From IMG/VR virus record IMGVR_UViG_3300009164_000025, positions 1 to 33,496 of that record: DNA of 33,496 nt. One strand, 5' to 3'. Source of the stretch: a virus. Both the position numbers and the translations under genes were made by a program. Each line of letters opens with the position of its first letter. The stretch's first letter is position 1. The notes below the pieces were generated by a model. It saw only the letters and a list, made by a program, of their open reading frames with translations. It was not told where the DNA came from and did no database searches. Positions 13,012 through 21,744 of the stretch are shown here, one piece after another.

Positions 13012-14973
13012 ATGGACACAGAAACAATAGCCAAGGCGCTGGGTAACGCCAAGCAAGTCAATGGGCAGTGGCTTGCTTCATGCCCTGTACCTGGTCACGG
13101 CAGCGGGAACGGTGACAAGAATCCCTCACTCTCGATCACCGAGTCGGAGGGCAAGGTTTTGTTCCATTGCCACGCTGGTTGCGATCAAAGGGAAGTGTTC
13201 GATGCGGTCAGAGAACGCAACCTGTTGCAGTCAACCCCCAAGCGTGAGGAGATTAGCTATACCCAGCACCAGCAGCCGGTGCTAGAAAAGGAATGGGTAT
13301 ACCGCGCAGAGGATGGGACGGAACTGTTTACCAAGCGCCGGTACAAGACAAGTGACGCTAAAGGTAAGACGTACTCAATACATAGGGTTGACGCTAGTGG
13401 TAAGCGGGTAGCAGGACTCAAGGACACGCGCATAGTCCCCTTTAATCTGCCAGAGTTACTAGCCGCTAAGAAAGCAGGCAAAGCCATCTACTTGGTGGAA
13501 GGCGAGAAGGCAGCGGACGCATTGGCATCCATAGGCGCAGTTGCCACCACCAGCCACACAGGTGCAGGCAGTTGGCCTACGGAGATCACGCAATACTTCA
13601 GTGGCGCAAACGTAGTAGTAATCCCAGACCATGATGAACCAGGCCGCAGTTACGCTAAAAGAGCAATTGCTCACCTGTTACCCGTAGTCAAGTCAATCCG
13701 CTACCTTGACCTAAATCTGATGATGGAAGGTGATGACGCGCACGAGTGGGTATACGATATGCAAGGCACTAGGAAGGAACTTGCGGAACTGGCTAAGAAG
13801 GCAGAGGTAATCACGAATCAAGTAGTTGTCACGGATAGCGAACAGTTGTCGGAAGTGTTCAATCCTGTACCGCAACTCCTAAATATCGAGCCTTGGGACA
13901 CCATCAAGGACGAGCCTGTAGAGTGGATTATCGAGAACGTGCTACCCGCTAGGGCGTTCTCTATTCTGGTAGGGCCACCTGGTAGCTATAAGAGCTTTGT
14001 GGCGCTCGATATAGCCGAGGCTATTGCTACAGGGCGCACTTGGATGGGTAACCAGGTCAGCAGTCCTGGCGCGGTGTTATATATAGCGGGAGAGGGATTC
14101 GGTGGGCTGGGCGCTAGGATCATGTCAACCAAGATTAATCATAATACAAAGGATGGCGCTGAGATATTCGTAATAAGACATCAATTAAACCTGAGATCGA
14201 GCGCAGATGACTTTAATATATTAATGGAATCTATTGATGACTTAATACAGCGCACAGGGATAGATTTAAGGTTAATCCAGATAGATACCCTAGCTAGATC
14301 GTTTGGCGGTGGAAATGAAAATGACTCTAGCGATATGGGCGCTTGGATTCATAACTGCGGACGGATGCAGAGGAAGCTGGACTGCGCTTTGATGGCAATG
14401 CACCATAGTGGCAAGGACATCTTGCGTGGGGCTAGAGGCCACAGCAGTCTCTTAGGTGCAGTCGATACCCAGATAGAACTACAAAAGCTACAGATGGACG
14501 AGCCAAAGGATGGCGTAGCAGGCCGTGGAGTAATCACCTTGTCCAAGTCCAAAGACGGGCAAGACAACCTCAAATTCGGGTTTGAGATGATACATATAGA
14601 TATAGGCGGCAGCCTTAATCTGGGCAAATCTATATCACTAGCGGTCAGGGAAGACCAGTCAATGATTGATAAAGTACACAAGAAAACCATTACCCCGCCA
14701 TCACGCGTAGGCGTTGGGAAGGTACAGTCGTTGGCGATGGCTGCCCTCCACAAGGCACTTAAAGATCACGGAGAGATGCGAATTGTGGACGGTAAACGCA
14801 ACAAGTGCGTTAATTTTGAGCACTGGGAAGAGGCTTGTTTGGCGAAATCTTTAAACAAACGGCAGTTCAAGGACAGCAAGACAAGCCTCCAAGAACGTAA
14901 AAAGATTGAGATTTTTGAGCCTTGGGTCTGGATTCTTTGGGAAGATGATCCCCAAAATGATGGGGACTTTTAA
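13012..14973 (+). CDS. Primase-helicase (CHC2-like Zn finger, TOPRIM, RepA-type ATPase)
   Basis: The product is 653 aa. N-terminal zinc finger: C24, H29, C53, C57 (CPVPGHG and HCHAGC). TOPRIM primase core: E164 in YLVEGEKAADAL, D206 and D208 in VVVIPDHDEPG. C-terminal RecA-fold ATPase: Walker A GPPGSYKS (321-328), Walker B LIQIDTLAR (421-429), then MAMHHSGKD and RGARGHSSLLG, as in RepA/DnaB-like hexameric helicases. It should prime and unwind DNA at the phage fork. The ribosome site is only GAG. The array of ACGRAATGGG repeats begins 18 bases after its stop. No polymerase gene accompanies it, so synthesis is presumably by the host enzyme. Confidence 0.9.
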   Translation: MDTETIAKALGNAKQVNGQWLASCPVPGHGSGNGDKNPSLSITESEGKVLFHCHAGCDQREVFDAVRERNLLQSTPKREEISYTQHQQPVLEKEWVYRAEDGTELFTKRRYKTSDAKGKTYSIHRVDASGKRVAGLKDTRIVPFNLPELLAAKKAGKAIYLVEGEKAADALASIGAVATTSHTGAGSWPTEITQYFSGANVVVIPDHDEPGRSYAKRAIAHLLPVVKSIRYLDLNLMMEGDDAHEWVYDMQGTRKELAELAKKAEVITNQVVVTDSEQLSEVFNPVPQLLNIEPWDTIKDEPVEWIIENVLPARAFSILVGPPGSYKSFVALDIAEAIATGRTWMGNQVSSPGAVLYIAGEGFGGLGARIMSTKINHNTKDGAEIFVIRHQLNLRSSADDFNILMESIDDLIQRTGIDLRLIQIDTLARSFGGGNENDSSDMGAWIHNCGRMQRKLDCALMAMHHSGKDILRGARGHSSLLGAVDTQIELQKLQMDEPKDGVAGRGVITLSKSKDGQDNLKFGFEMIHIDIGGSLNLGKSISLAVREDQSMIDKVHKKTITPPSRVGVGKVQSLAMAALHKALKDHGEMRIVDGKRNKCVNFEHWEEACLAKSLNKRQFKDSKTSLQERKKIEIFEPWVWILWEDDPQNDGDF

Positions 14974-14990
14974 ACTTTAGGTTTAGGGTT

Positions 14991-15135
14991 GACGGAATGG
15001 ACGGAATGGGACGAAATGGGAACGAAATGGGAACGGAATGGGAAATTGGCGTTTTCCCATTTCGTAAGGCATAAATTGACCGGAATAACGACGGAATGGG
15101 AGCGTAACTCTTAGTACGCTCCCCATTCCGTCGTT
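14991..15135. repeat. Array of eight ACGRAATGG(G) repeats
   Basis: Direct copies begin at 14992, 15001, 15011, 15022 and 15033, 9-11 bp apart, about one helical turn. An inverted copy is at 15056-15065 (CCCATTTCGT), a direct one at 15091-15100, and an inverted one at 15121-15131. The array fills most of the 222-bp gap between the primase-helicase and the 212-aa gene. Helically phased short repeats of this kind are typical iterons or a multi-site operator. Confidence 0.85.
15087..15135. repeat. Long hairpin made of two inverted iteron copies
   Basis: The left arm 15087-15106 (starting AACGACGGAATGGG) pairs with 15115-15135 over 20 bp with a single bulged base and an 8-nt loop. It embeds the last two repeats of the array. 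The sequence after it (TCGTTCAATG) lacks a T-run, so it is a poor terminator; a replication or processing signal fits better. Confidence 0.75.
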
Positions 15136-15195
15136 TCGTTCAATGCCCAGACCGTTGTAATCGGTAGTTTTAGACAAAATCGTAAAGGTAAACAG

Positions 15196-15834
15196 ATGGC
15201 AACAAATAAACGTAAAACATTGATGGTGGCAGCGCCATCCATGCCAGCATTTCCATCGGACAAGTTCGAGGTGTTCAAAAACGCTGTGATGGTGGAACTG
15301 ACAAACCGCAAGAATACCCATGATGGCAAGTGGGGTATTGATAGACTGATCTGGTTGGTGGATACAGAGTTGCGGGAAAAGGTCTGGGCGCAACTGGAGC
15401 GCGTTTGGCAAGCACAGGAATCCAGGGACGATCAGAAGCTGGATAAAGCGGTCAAGGGAATGTGCAAGGCGTACCAGGCAATGGAGGATTGGGCAACGGC
15501 TAACGGAGTCAGCGAACTGCCTGACGTTCGCCAGATCGAGCACCAGCAGGAAGATGGAACAGTTTTCGTTGTCGTGCCAGATGAACAAGCCAAGCGTCTA
15601 TACCTACAGCAATGGCCTGGTGCAACGGACAGGGTTATCTGGACAATGGCAGAGATTGCAATCATTATCAGCAAGCAGGCAGCCGGTGCGCTTGCAGAGA
15701 TCAAGCGGCAGTGGCCCGATAGTCAACTGGTATCGGTTGGTGGGCCAAGTGGGTTCGATGATATGGAGAATGACCTGGATATGAAACCCAATACCCTGCC
15801 CAAGTTGTTCGATACCAAAGCGTTTGTGAGGTAG
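15196..15834 (+). CDS. Hypothetical protein of the replication region
   Basis: The product is 212 aa with start ATG 15196 behind AAAGGT. It is not recognised. The N-terminus is basic (MATNKRKTLMVAAPSMPAFP), then a helical region with TELREKVWAQLERVWQAQES and KGMCKAYQAMEDWATANGV, and a mixed part (QEDGTVFVVVPDEQAKRLYL) before a helical segment. No membrane segment or enzyme motif is visible. It follows the repeat array directly and is 4 bases from the next gene, so it could be the protein that binds the repeats, but this is only positional inference. Confidence 0.65.
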   Translation: MATNKRKTLMVAAPSMPAFPSDKFEVFKNAVMVELTNRKNTHDGKWGIDRLIWLVDTELREKVWAQLERVWQAQESRDDQKLDKAVKGMCKAYQAMEDWATANGVSELPDVRQIEHQQEDGTVFVVVPDEQAKRLYLQQWPGATDRVIWTMAEIAIIISKQAAGALAEIKRQWPDSQLVSVGGPSGFDDMENDLDMKPNTLPKLFDTKAFVR

Positions 15835-15838
15835 GGCG

Positions 15839-16093
15839 ATGTCGCGTCCAGCCAGCCCGAACACCAGGTACTTCCAGCGGCAGCTACAACCCCAAGAGAA
15901 GAAGATTCTTCTGGCGGCTGGACAAGGTGATATGTCGGCAGGCTTCTTGGAAGTGATGAGCGCCTACCAGCATTTTTACAATTTGGGACTAAGGCCAGAT
16001 ATGCCGCTTCAGAGCGTTAGGCTAGTCCTACCATCACCTAACAAATTCCCTCTTGAAATGGGGCTATCTGATGCCTTTAACGGGCATTCCTGA
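15839..16093 (+). CDS. Small basic hypothetical protein
   Basis: The product is 84 aa. ATG 15839 lies 4 bases after the preceding stop with a weak GTAGGG ribosome site. The N-terminus is basic (SRPASPNTRYFQRQLQPQEK). The rest contains AAGQGDMSAGFLEVMSAYQH, which resembles a short helical bundle. It is the last gene before the origin-like region. Function is unknown; a role with the 212-aa protein is plausible because they form a pair. Confidence 0.55.
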   Translation: MSRPASPNTRYFQRQLQPQEKKILLAAGQGDMSAGFLEVMSAYQHFYNLGLRPDMPLQSVRLVLPSPNKFPLEMGLSDAFNGHS

Positions 16094-16152
16094 TTACTGC
16101 GCTTTGGCGGGTTTTTTTAAGAACTGTCATTAGTAACAAACTATCGGTTTGC

Positions 16153-16234
16153 TTGGTGCAATAGGCATAGTCTATTGGTGCAAATACTTTGACCAAATGG
16201 TAAAACTTTTACCAACTGGTAAAACTTTTGGTGG
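16153..16234. repeat. Iteron-like repeats next to the DnaA boxes
   Basis: TTGGTGCAA occurs at 16153-16161 and 16175-16183. Then a 19-bp unit repeats in tandem at 16193-16211 and 16212-16230 with 17 of 19 bases equal. The first unit forms part of a perfect 17-bp palindrome TGGTAAAACTTTTACCA (16198-16214). Dense short repeats upstream of DnaA boxes resemble plasmid iterons. Confidence 0.7.
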
Positions 16235-16308
16235 TACGGAAAAGCACCATCCAACCCTTTCTCACTTTTCTTTCCCCGCGCCGCGCCGCCGAGCCGCCTG
16301 GCGCCGAG

Positions 16309-16539
16309 TTATCCACAGGCCAGCCCCGATTTTCCAGAATCTATCCACAAAATCCTGTGCATAACTCGATTCTGTCCAATCTGCCTGTGGATATTCTGTG
16401 CACAAGTACGAATAAACTTAACATAATGAACCTTGTATTAAGTGCAACCGCCGAACTAAGTCGGACGCATTTGCAGAATGTCAATAGAATCAATGACTTA
16501 CAGATGTTATCCACAGTATCCACAGCTGCCTGTGGATAA
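16309..16539. other. Cluster of DnaA boxes: probable replication origin
   Basis: Four perfect TTATNCACA boxes lie at 16309-16317 (+), 16356-16364 (-), 16507-16515 (+) and 16531-16539 (-). Four more with one mismatch are at 16341, 16386, 16397 and 16516. Between 16404 and 16446 the sequence is AT-rich, a possible unwinding element. A GC-rich stretch precedes the cluster. The 570 bases from 16094 to 16664 hold no supported gene; this cluster and the repeats at 16153-16234 are what they contain. The design is that of oriC or a DnaA-dependent plasmid origin. Confidence 0.8.
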
Positions 16540-16664
16540 CTCCTGACTTTTTGGATAGGGGGGGAGGGGTCGGCCTCGGCTGCTGCAATTGTGGGTACAT
16601 CCTCCGTACATAAAAAGCAAAACTGACTAAAATGCCCGTCAACCTACTTCCTGAAAGGAAAAAA

Positions 16665-17036
16665 GTGGAAAACGAAACCCTCGCCCCTATCCCAGCCACC
16701 GAGAAACCCAAACGCGGCAGACCCAAAGGTTCGGGCAAGATGACGATCCAGAAGTATGCAGCGAACCCTCCCAGCCTGCCCAAGACAGATTACCAGCGGA
16801 TCAAGGAGTTACGGGAGCTGATGATCCACAGTGGCGGCAAGGATGTGGCAAACAAGGTGATCCAGATCGCGTTGAATGACGAGCACCCTGGTCAAATGGC
16901 GGCGCTGAAGATGTGCCTAGACAGGACGTTGCCGGTGAGTATGTTTGAGAAGGATAAGCACCAAAGGAGCGCGGTGACCATATCAATTACAGGACTAGGC
17001 CAGGAGCCTACGGTACTGGAGGCCATTGATGTCTAA
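16665..17036 (+). CDS. Terminase small subunit-like protein with AT-hook
   Basis: The product is 123 aa from GTG 16665, which has AAGGAA about 5 bases upstream. ATG 16632 (134 aa) is in frame but lacks a ribosome site. Near the N-terminus KPKRGRPKGSGK is an AT-hook, followed by DYQRIKELRELMIHSGGKDV and a helical region ending MAALKMCLDRTLPVS. Position directly before TerL, small size and DNA-binding character support a small terminase subunit that picks the packaging start. The start of terL overlaps its end by 8 bases. Confidence 0.7.
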   Translation: MENETLAPIPATEKPKRGRPKGSGKMTIQKYAANPPSLPKTDYQRIKELRELMIHSGGKDVANKVIQIALNDEHPGQMAALKMCLDRTLPVSMFEKDKHQRSAVTISITGLGQEPTVLEAIDV

Positions 17037-18285
17037 CCTCAACTTCAGCCTCTTGCCCTGGCAGCAGGAGGTGTTTACCGATACAACCAGGTTCAAGGTT
17101 ATCGCTGCTGGCAGGCGGTGCGGCAAGAGTAGGCTGGCAGCGACTACGTTGATTATTGAGGGGTTGAGGTGTCCACCTGGTTCGGCGGTGTTATATGTAT
17201 CACCGACTATGGGGCAATCGAGGCAGATTATCTGGGATTTATTATTAGAGTTAGGACGCGAGGTAATACAGGGTTCGCACGTTAATAACTTAGATATTAC
17301 GTTAATTAATGGTGCGCGGATATATGTGCGCGGTGCGGATAGACCTGATACTTTGCGTGGAGTTAGTTTGACGTATGCAGTATTAGATGAGGTGGCAGAT
17401 ATTAAGCCAGAGGCGTGGGAACAGGTTATCAGGGCGAGTTTGAGTGATAAGCGTGGTCGGGCTATGTTTATTGGTACACCTAAAGGGAGAAACTGGTTTT
17501 ATGACCTATGGAACTTGGGACAGGATAAAGCGGACGAGGATTGGAAGTCCTGGCACTTCACCACCTCGGATAACCCTTTGATTGATGCCAAGGAGATCGA
17601 GTCGGCTAAAAAGACCTTATCTACGTTTGCGTTCAAGCAAGAGTACATGGCCTCATTTAGTAATGCTGGCGCGGACGTATTTAAGGAGGAATGGATTAAG
17701 TACGGGGTGGAGCCGGAGTTCGGGAGTTACTTTATAGCGATTGACTTGGCGGGGTTTGAGGAAGTTGCCAAGCAAGCGGCTAACGCTAAGAAGCGGCTGG
17801 ATGAGTCGGCTATTTGCGTGGTGAAGGTGACTGATGATGGGAAATGGTTTGTTAAGGAGATCGAGCACGGGCGCTGGGATATTCGGGAAACGGCAGCCAA
17901 GATACTGATGAAGATGCGCGATTACCGGCCTTTGAGCGTGGGGATCGAGAGGGGGGCGCTGAAGAATGCTGTGCTGCCGTACCTGTCTGACCTTATGCGT
18001 AAGAACAATGTGTACTCGCACATTGTGGATTTAACTCACGGTAATAGGAAGAAAACCGATAGAATCATCTGGTCGTTACAGGGACGCTTTGAGCACGGGC
18101 GGGTTATCCTTAATTCGGAAGAAAAGTGGGATGACTTTGTTGACCAGTTACTGATGTTTCCTTCCCAGGGCGTACACGATGACCTTCCCGATGCGCTTTC
18201 CTACATGGATCAGTTGGCGGTGACCAGCTACTTTGAGGAGGCCGATGACGAGTGGGAGCCGATGGACATAATTGCGGGGATTTAA
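17029..18285 (+). CDS. terL: Terminase large subunit
   Basis: The product is 418 aa from ATG 17029, preceded by GGAGG at 6 bases; TTG 17026 is an unlikely alternative. ATPase domain: Walker A AAGRRCGKSR (residues 27-35), Walker B with DE (YAVLDEVAD, D120 E121), and FIGTPKGRNWFYD as coupling motif. Nuclease domain: D239 in FIAIDLAG, E307 in GIERGA, D384 and D385 in GVHDDLPDALSY. It pumps DNA into the prohead and cuts it. At about 420 residues it is on the short side, as in many small podovirus and siphovirus enzymes. Circular permutation of the contig suggests headful packaging. Confidence 0.93.
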   Translation: MSNLNFSLLPWQQEVFTDTTRFKVIAAGRRCGKSRLAATTLIIEGLRCPPGSAVLYVSPTMGQSRQIIWDLLLELGREVIQGSHVNNLDITLINGARIYVRGADRPDTLRGVSLTYAVLDEVADIKPEAWEQVIRASLSDKRGRAMFIGTPKGRNWFYDLWNLGQDKADEDWKSWHFTTSDNPLIDAKEIESAKKTLSTFAFKQEYMASFSNAGADVFKEEWIKYGVEPEFGSYFIAIDLAGFEEVAKQAANAKKRLDESAICVVKVTDDGKWFVKEIEHGRWDIRETAAKILMKMRDYRPLSVGIERGALKNAVLPYLSDLMRKNNVYSHIVDLTHGNRKKTDRIIWSLQGRFEHGRVILNSEEKWDDFVDQLLMFPSQGVHDDLPDALSYMDQLAVTSYFEEADDEWEPMDIIAGI

Positions 18286-18286
18286 T

Positions 18287-20311
18287 ATGGATTTTGAAGA
18301 ACCAACAGAGAACGACAAAGAGTTAACTGCCTTTGTTGTTGACCATTGTGACCGTTGGCGCGACTACCGCAACACCAATTTTCTGGATAGTTATCTGGAA
18401 TACGAGCGTATTTTCCGCTGCGAGTGGGCTGCGGAGGACAAAACCCGCGATTCCGAGCGTTCGAGGATTGTTACGCCGGCAACCCAGCAGGCTGTAGAGA
18501 CTCGCCACGCTGAGATCATGGAAGCAATCTTTGGTCAGGGTGATTTCTTTGACATAAAGGACGATTTAAAGGACATTGACGGTAATCCTTTGGATGTAGA
18601 GGCATTAAAAGGGCAGTTGATGGAGGATTTCAAGCAGGACAAGATCAGGAAATCCATTGACCAGATTGAATTAATGGCAGAAATCTACGGAACCGGCATT
18701 GGCGAGATCATTGTTAAGACCGAGAAGATATTTGAGCCTGCGACTAAGCCCATTCCAGGCCAGCCGATGCAAGCGGCTATTGGTGTAGTGGAAAAAGACC
18801 GTATTGCGGTCAAGATTGTGCCTGTTAACCCTAAGAATTTCTTGTTTGATCCCAATGGGACAACGATTGATGACTGCATGGGCGTGGCAATTGAGAAGTA
18901 TGTCTCCATCCACAAGATTGTTGAGGGCATCGAGAAGGGTATCTACCGCAAGGTGAACATTACCACTACTTATGAGGACACTGACCTAGAGCCTACGCAG
19001 GAATTGAGCCAATATCGGGACGAGAAGGTATTGTTGCTGACCTACTACGGTCTTGTGCCACGGGAATACTTGAAGGCGGTGCAAGAGGAAGAGGTCGAGG
19101 ACTTATTCCCAGAGGATTCGGTCGCCGATGAGTACAGCAACCTGGTCGAGGCCATTGTTGTCATTGCCAATGACGGGTTATTGCTCAAGGCTGAAGAAAA
19201 CCCGTACATGATGAAGGACAGGCCCATCATCAGCTACCAGGATGACACTGTTCCTAACCGTTTATTGGGCAGGGGTACGGTGGAGAAATCCTACAATATG
19301 CAAAAGGCTATTGACGCGCAAGTGCGTAGCCATTTGGATTCATTGGCGCTGACCACCAGCCCCATGATGGGGATGGATGCAACACGGTTGCCTCGCGGTG
19401 CTAAGTTTGAAGTGAAGCCTGGTAAGGCGTTCCTTGTTAACGGCAACCCTTCGGAGATTTTGTACCCGTTCAAGTTTGGCGAAACGAGTTTGAACAATCT
19501 GAACACGGCAAAAGAGTTTGAACGGATGCTGTTGCAGGCAACTGGTACGCTGGATAGCCAGGGCATGGTCAGCAATGGCAACCGCGATGGCGCCGGTATG
19601 TCGATGGCGGTGGCTACCATCATCAAGAAGTACAAGCGGACGCTAGTGAACTTCCAAGAGGACTTCCTGATCCCGTTCATCCAGAAGGCTGCCTTTAGGT
19701 ATATGCAGTTTGACCCAGAGCGTTATCCAAGCGTGGATATGCGCTTTATTCCTACCGCTACCCTTGGCATCATTGCCCGTGAGTACGAGCAGCAGCAGTT
19801 TATTGGTTTGTTGCAGACACTGGGGCCAAATACTCCGGTGCTACCGCTGATTCTTAAAGGCATCTTGAACAATTCGAGCCTAACTAACCGTTATGAGTTG
19901 ATGGCGGCACTGGATCAGATGAGCCAGCCAGACCCACAGGCCAAGCAGATGCAGGATATGCAGCAGCAATTGGCTATGCAGTCGGCGCAAGCGCAGATTG
20001 CTGTTAATACTACGCAGGCCGAGCAGAATCGGGCAGAGGCTGCTAAGTTAATGACAGAAACTCAGTTGATGCCGCAGGAGATGCAGGCCAAGATCATTGC
20101 ATCTAGCACCAAGAATCTACCGGCTGGCAATGAATCTAACGAGTTTGATAAGCGCGTAAAGATTGCTGAGTTGATGTTGAAAGAAGCCGACATCAAAAAC
20201 AAGTCTAAGATTGTAGAATTGCAAATGAACAACGCCAAGAGCAACGTGGTGGATATGGAAAACCAGTTTCTCGAAAAACTAGCAACGGAGTTAAATTATG
20301 GCAATCGATAA
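18287..20311 (+). CDS. Portal protein (P22-like size and motif)
   Basis: The product is 674 aa from ATG 18287, with GGGGA 6 bases upstream, right after the terL stop. N-terminal SRIVTPATQQAVETRHAEIM followed by FGQGDFFDI is typical of portal proteins of podoviruses. The long middle region contains DRPIISYQDDTVPNRLLGRG and SMAVATIIKKYKR. The C-terminus is a Gln-rich helical barrel-like segment (QMQDMQQQLAMQSAQAQIAV) and ends in charged helices. Twelve copies would form the DNA entry ring at one head vertex. The next gene begins inside its last 14 bases. Confidence 0.88.
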   Translation: MDFEEPTENDKELTAFVVDHCDRWRDYRNTNFLDSYLEYERIFRCEWAAEDKTRDSERSRIVTPATQQAVETRHAEIMEAIFGQGDFFDIKDDLKDIDGNPLDVEALKGQLMEDFKQDKIRKSIDQIELMAEIYGTGIGEIIVKTEKIFEPATKPIPGQPMQAAIGVVEKDRIAVKIVPVNPKNFLFDPNGTTIDDCMGVAIEKYVSIHKIVEGIEKGIYRKVNITTTYEDTDLEPTQELSQYRDEKVLLLTYYGLVPREYLKAVQEEEVEDLFPEDSVADEYSNLVEAIVVIANDGLLLKAEENPYMMKDRPIISYQDDTVPNRLLGRGTVEKSYNMQKAIDAQVRSHLDSLALTTSPMMGMDATRLPRGAKFEVKPGKAFLVNGNPSEILYPFKFGETSLNNLNTAKEFERMLLQATGTLDSQGMVSNGNRDGAGMSMAVATIIKKYKRTLVNFQEDFLIPFIQKAAFRYMQFDPERYPSVDMRFIPTATLGIIAREYEQQQFIGLLQTLGPNTPVLPLILKGILNNSSLTNRYELMAALDQMSQPDPQAKQMQDMQQQLAMQSAQAQIAVNTTQAEQNRAEAAKLMTETQLMPQEMQAKIIASSTKNLPAGNESNEFDKRVKIAELMLKEADIKNKSKIVELQMNNAKSNVVDMENQFLEKLATELNYGNR

Positions 20312-21743
20312 AATTTTTAACAATGCCAATGTTGATGGCATTGCCGACAACATCTTTGGTTCTGTTAACAACTCTGTTTCTGAAGTAAAGCAGATGCAGC
20401 AGCGCAAGGCTGCTGAGAATGTTCAGATGGTAGTTGAGGCGTTCAAGAAAATTGAAACCAACATAACCGAGAAGTTTGACAACGTAAGCAATGTCATTGA
20501 AAAGCGCGTACTTACAATTAAGGACGGGCGCGATGGAATTAATGGTAAAGATGGACGCGATGGTAAAGACGGACGCAACGGTAAGGATGGGCTTAACGGC
20601 AAGCCTGGCTTGCAAGGGCCACCAGGTAAGGACGGAATAGATGGTAATGACGGTGTATCAGTTACCAATGCAAACATTGACTTTGATGGCAGTCTGATTA
20701 TTAACCTGTCATCTGGTCAGCAGATTAATGCTGGCGAAGTTGTTTCGCCTGAGTTGGAAAAGAAAATCATTGCAGTCACAAGGGGCGGCGGCAGTAGCGG
20801 AAGCGTTGGCGATGTTACGGGGCCAGCATCTGCATCAAATAACAGAATAGCCCGTTTTGATGGGACAACTGGAAAACTAATACAAAGTAGCCCTGTAACC
20901 CTCAGCGATGGCGGGAATATGTCTGGCATTGGGACAATAGGCGCAACAGGTCTAGCTACATTGTCCGCAGGCGCTCTTGTTCAAGGGTTGACTGTTGGGT
21001 TGGGTGCTGGTGCGGTGTCTACGAATACTGTGGTTGGCCTTAATGCTTTTCAGTTTAATACCACTGGGAACAATACAGTTGCTAATGGATATTTAGCATT
21101 AAGTGCTAATCAGACCGGAAATTTTAATACTGCGGTTGGTGCGTATTCTATAGGTAACAATATTTCTGGACAAGGTAATACTGCTATTGGCTATACTTCA
21201 CTTGCTAACGTCACTGGAAGTAATAATACGGCGGTTGGCCCTAGTGCTGGGCAAAGTGTAACCACCGGCTCTAACAATGTAATTATTGGCGCATATACCG
21301 GCTTTTCTGCTCCCATCTCTGAAACTGGTAGCAACTACATTGTCTTGAGCGATGGCGCTGGCACAGTTCGCCAAACAATTGACCCATCAGGTAATGTTTC
21401 CTTTACTGGAGGTATTACTTCTCGCGTGGTAGTCATTGCTGATGCAACGTCCATCACGGTCAATGCTGATACCACTGATGTGGCTACTCAAGCCAATACG
21501 CAAGCCGTAGGTACTTTGACCATCAACGCGCCTACTGGAACTCCAGTCAATGGTCAAAAATTCATTCTGCGCCTGCGTAGCACTAATGTGCAGACTTTCT
21601 CATGGAACGCTATCTTCCAAGGCTCTACAGATATTTCCTTGCCAATTTCATCTAGCGGAGCAACCCTGCACGATTATGTTGGATTTATTTACAACAGCAC
21701 CACATCAAAATGGCAGATGATTGCTAAAGTATTTGGGTTCTAA
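20298..21743 (+). CDS. Fibre-like protein with collagen repeats and YadA-like head
   Basis: The product is 481 aa. A helical stalk (residues 1-75) leads to about 14 Gly-X-Y triplets (77-118, such as GKDGRDGKDGRNGKDG and GPPGKDG). From about 240 to 345 are repeats of the YadA head type with N-T-A-V/I-G (NFNTAVGAYS, GNTAIGYTSL, SNNTAVGPSA). The C-terminus (360-481) is a beta-rich domain ending KWQMIAKVFGF. It is likely a trimeric fibre that binds the host or particles. Its position between portal and scaffold rather than with the tail genes is unusual. Confidence 0.85.
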   Translation: MAIDKIFNNANVDGIADNIFGSVNNSVSEVKQMQQRKAAENVQMVVEAFKKIETNITEKFDNVSNVIEKRVLTIKDGRDGINGKDGRDGKDGRNGKDGLNGKPGLQGPPGKDGIDGNDGVSVTNANIDFDGSLIINLSSGQQINAGEVVSPELEKKIIAVTRGGGSSGSVGDVTGPASASNNRIARFDGTTGKLIQSSPVTLSDGGNMSGIGTIGATGLATLSAGALVQGLTVGLGAGAVSTNTVVGLNAFQFNTTGNNTVANGYLALSANQTGNFNTAVGAYSIGNNISGQGNTAIGYTSLANVTGSNNTAVGPSAGQSVTTGSNNVIIGAYTGFSAPISETGSNYIVLSDGAGTVRQTIDPSGNVSFTGGITSRVVVIADATSITVNADTTDVATQANTQAVGTLTINAPTGTPVNGQKFILRLRSTNVQTFSWNAIFQGSTDISLPISSSGATLHDYVGFIYNSTTSKWQMIAKVFGF

Positions 21744-21744
21744 C

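Noticed and set aside
14983-15588. 201-aa minus-strand frame over the repeat array and the 212-aa gene
   Set aside because: Its C-terminal end is made of the repeat array, and the 212-aa plus-strand gene has a ribosome site and tight spacing to its neighbour.
16094-16130. Possible terminator before the T-run at about 16113
   Set aside because: Only a 3-bp stem (CGC/GCG) precedes the T-run, too weak to call.
16149-16539. Short frames across the origin-like region
   Set aside because: They run through DnaA boxes and iterons, lack ribosome sites and have low-complexity translations.
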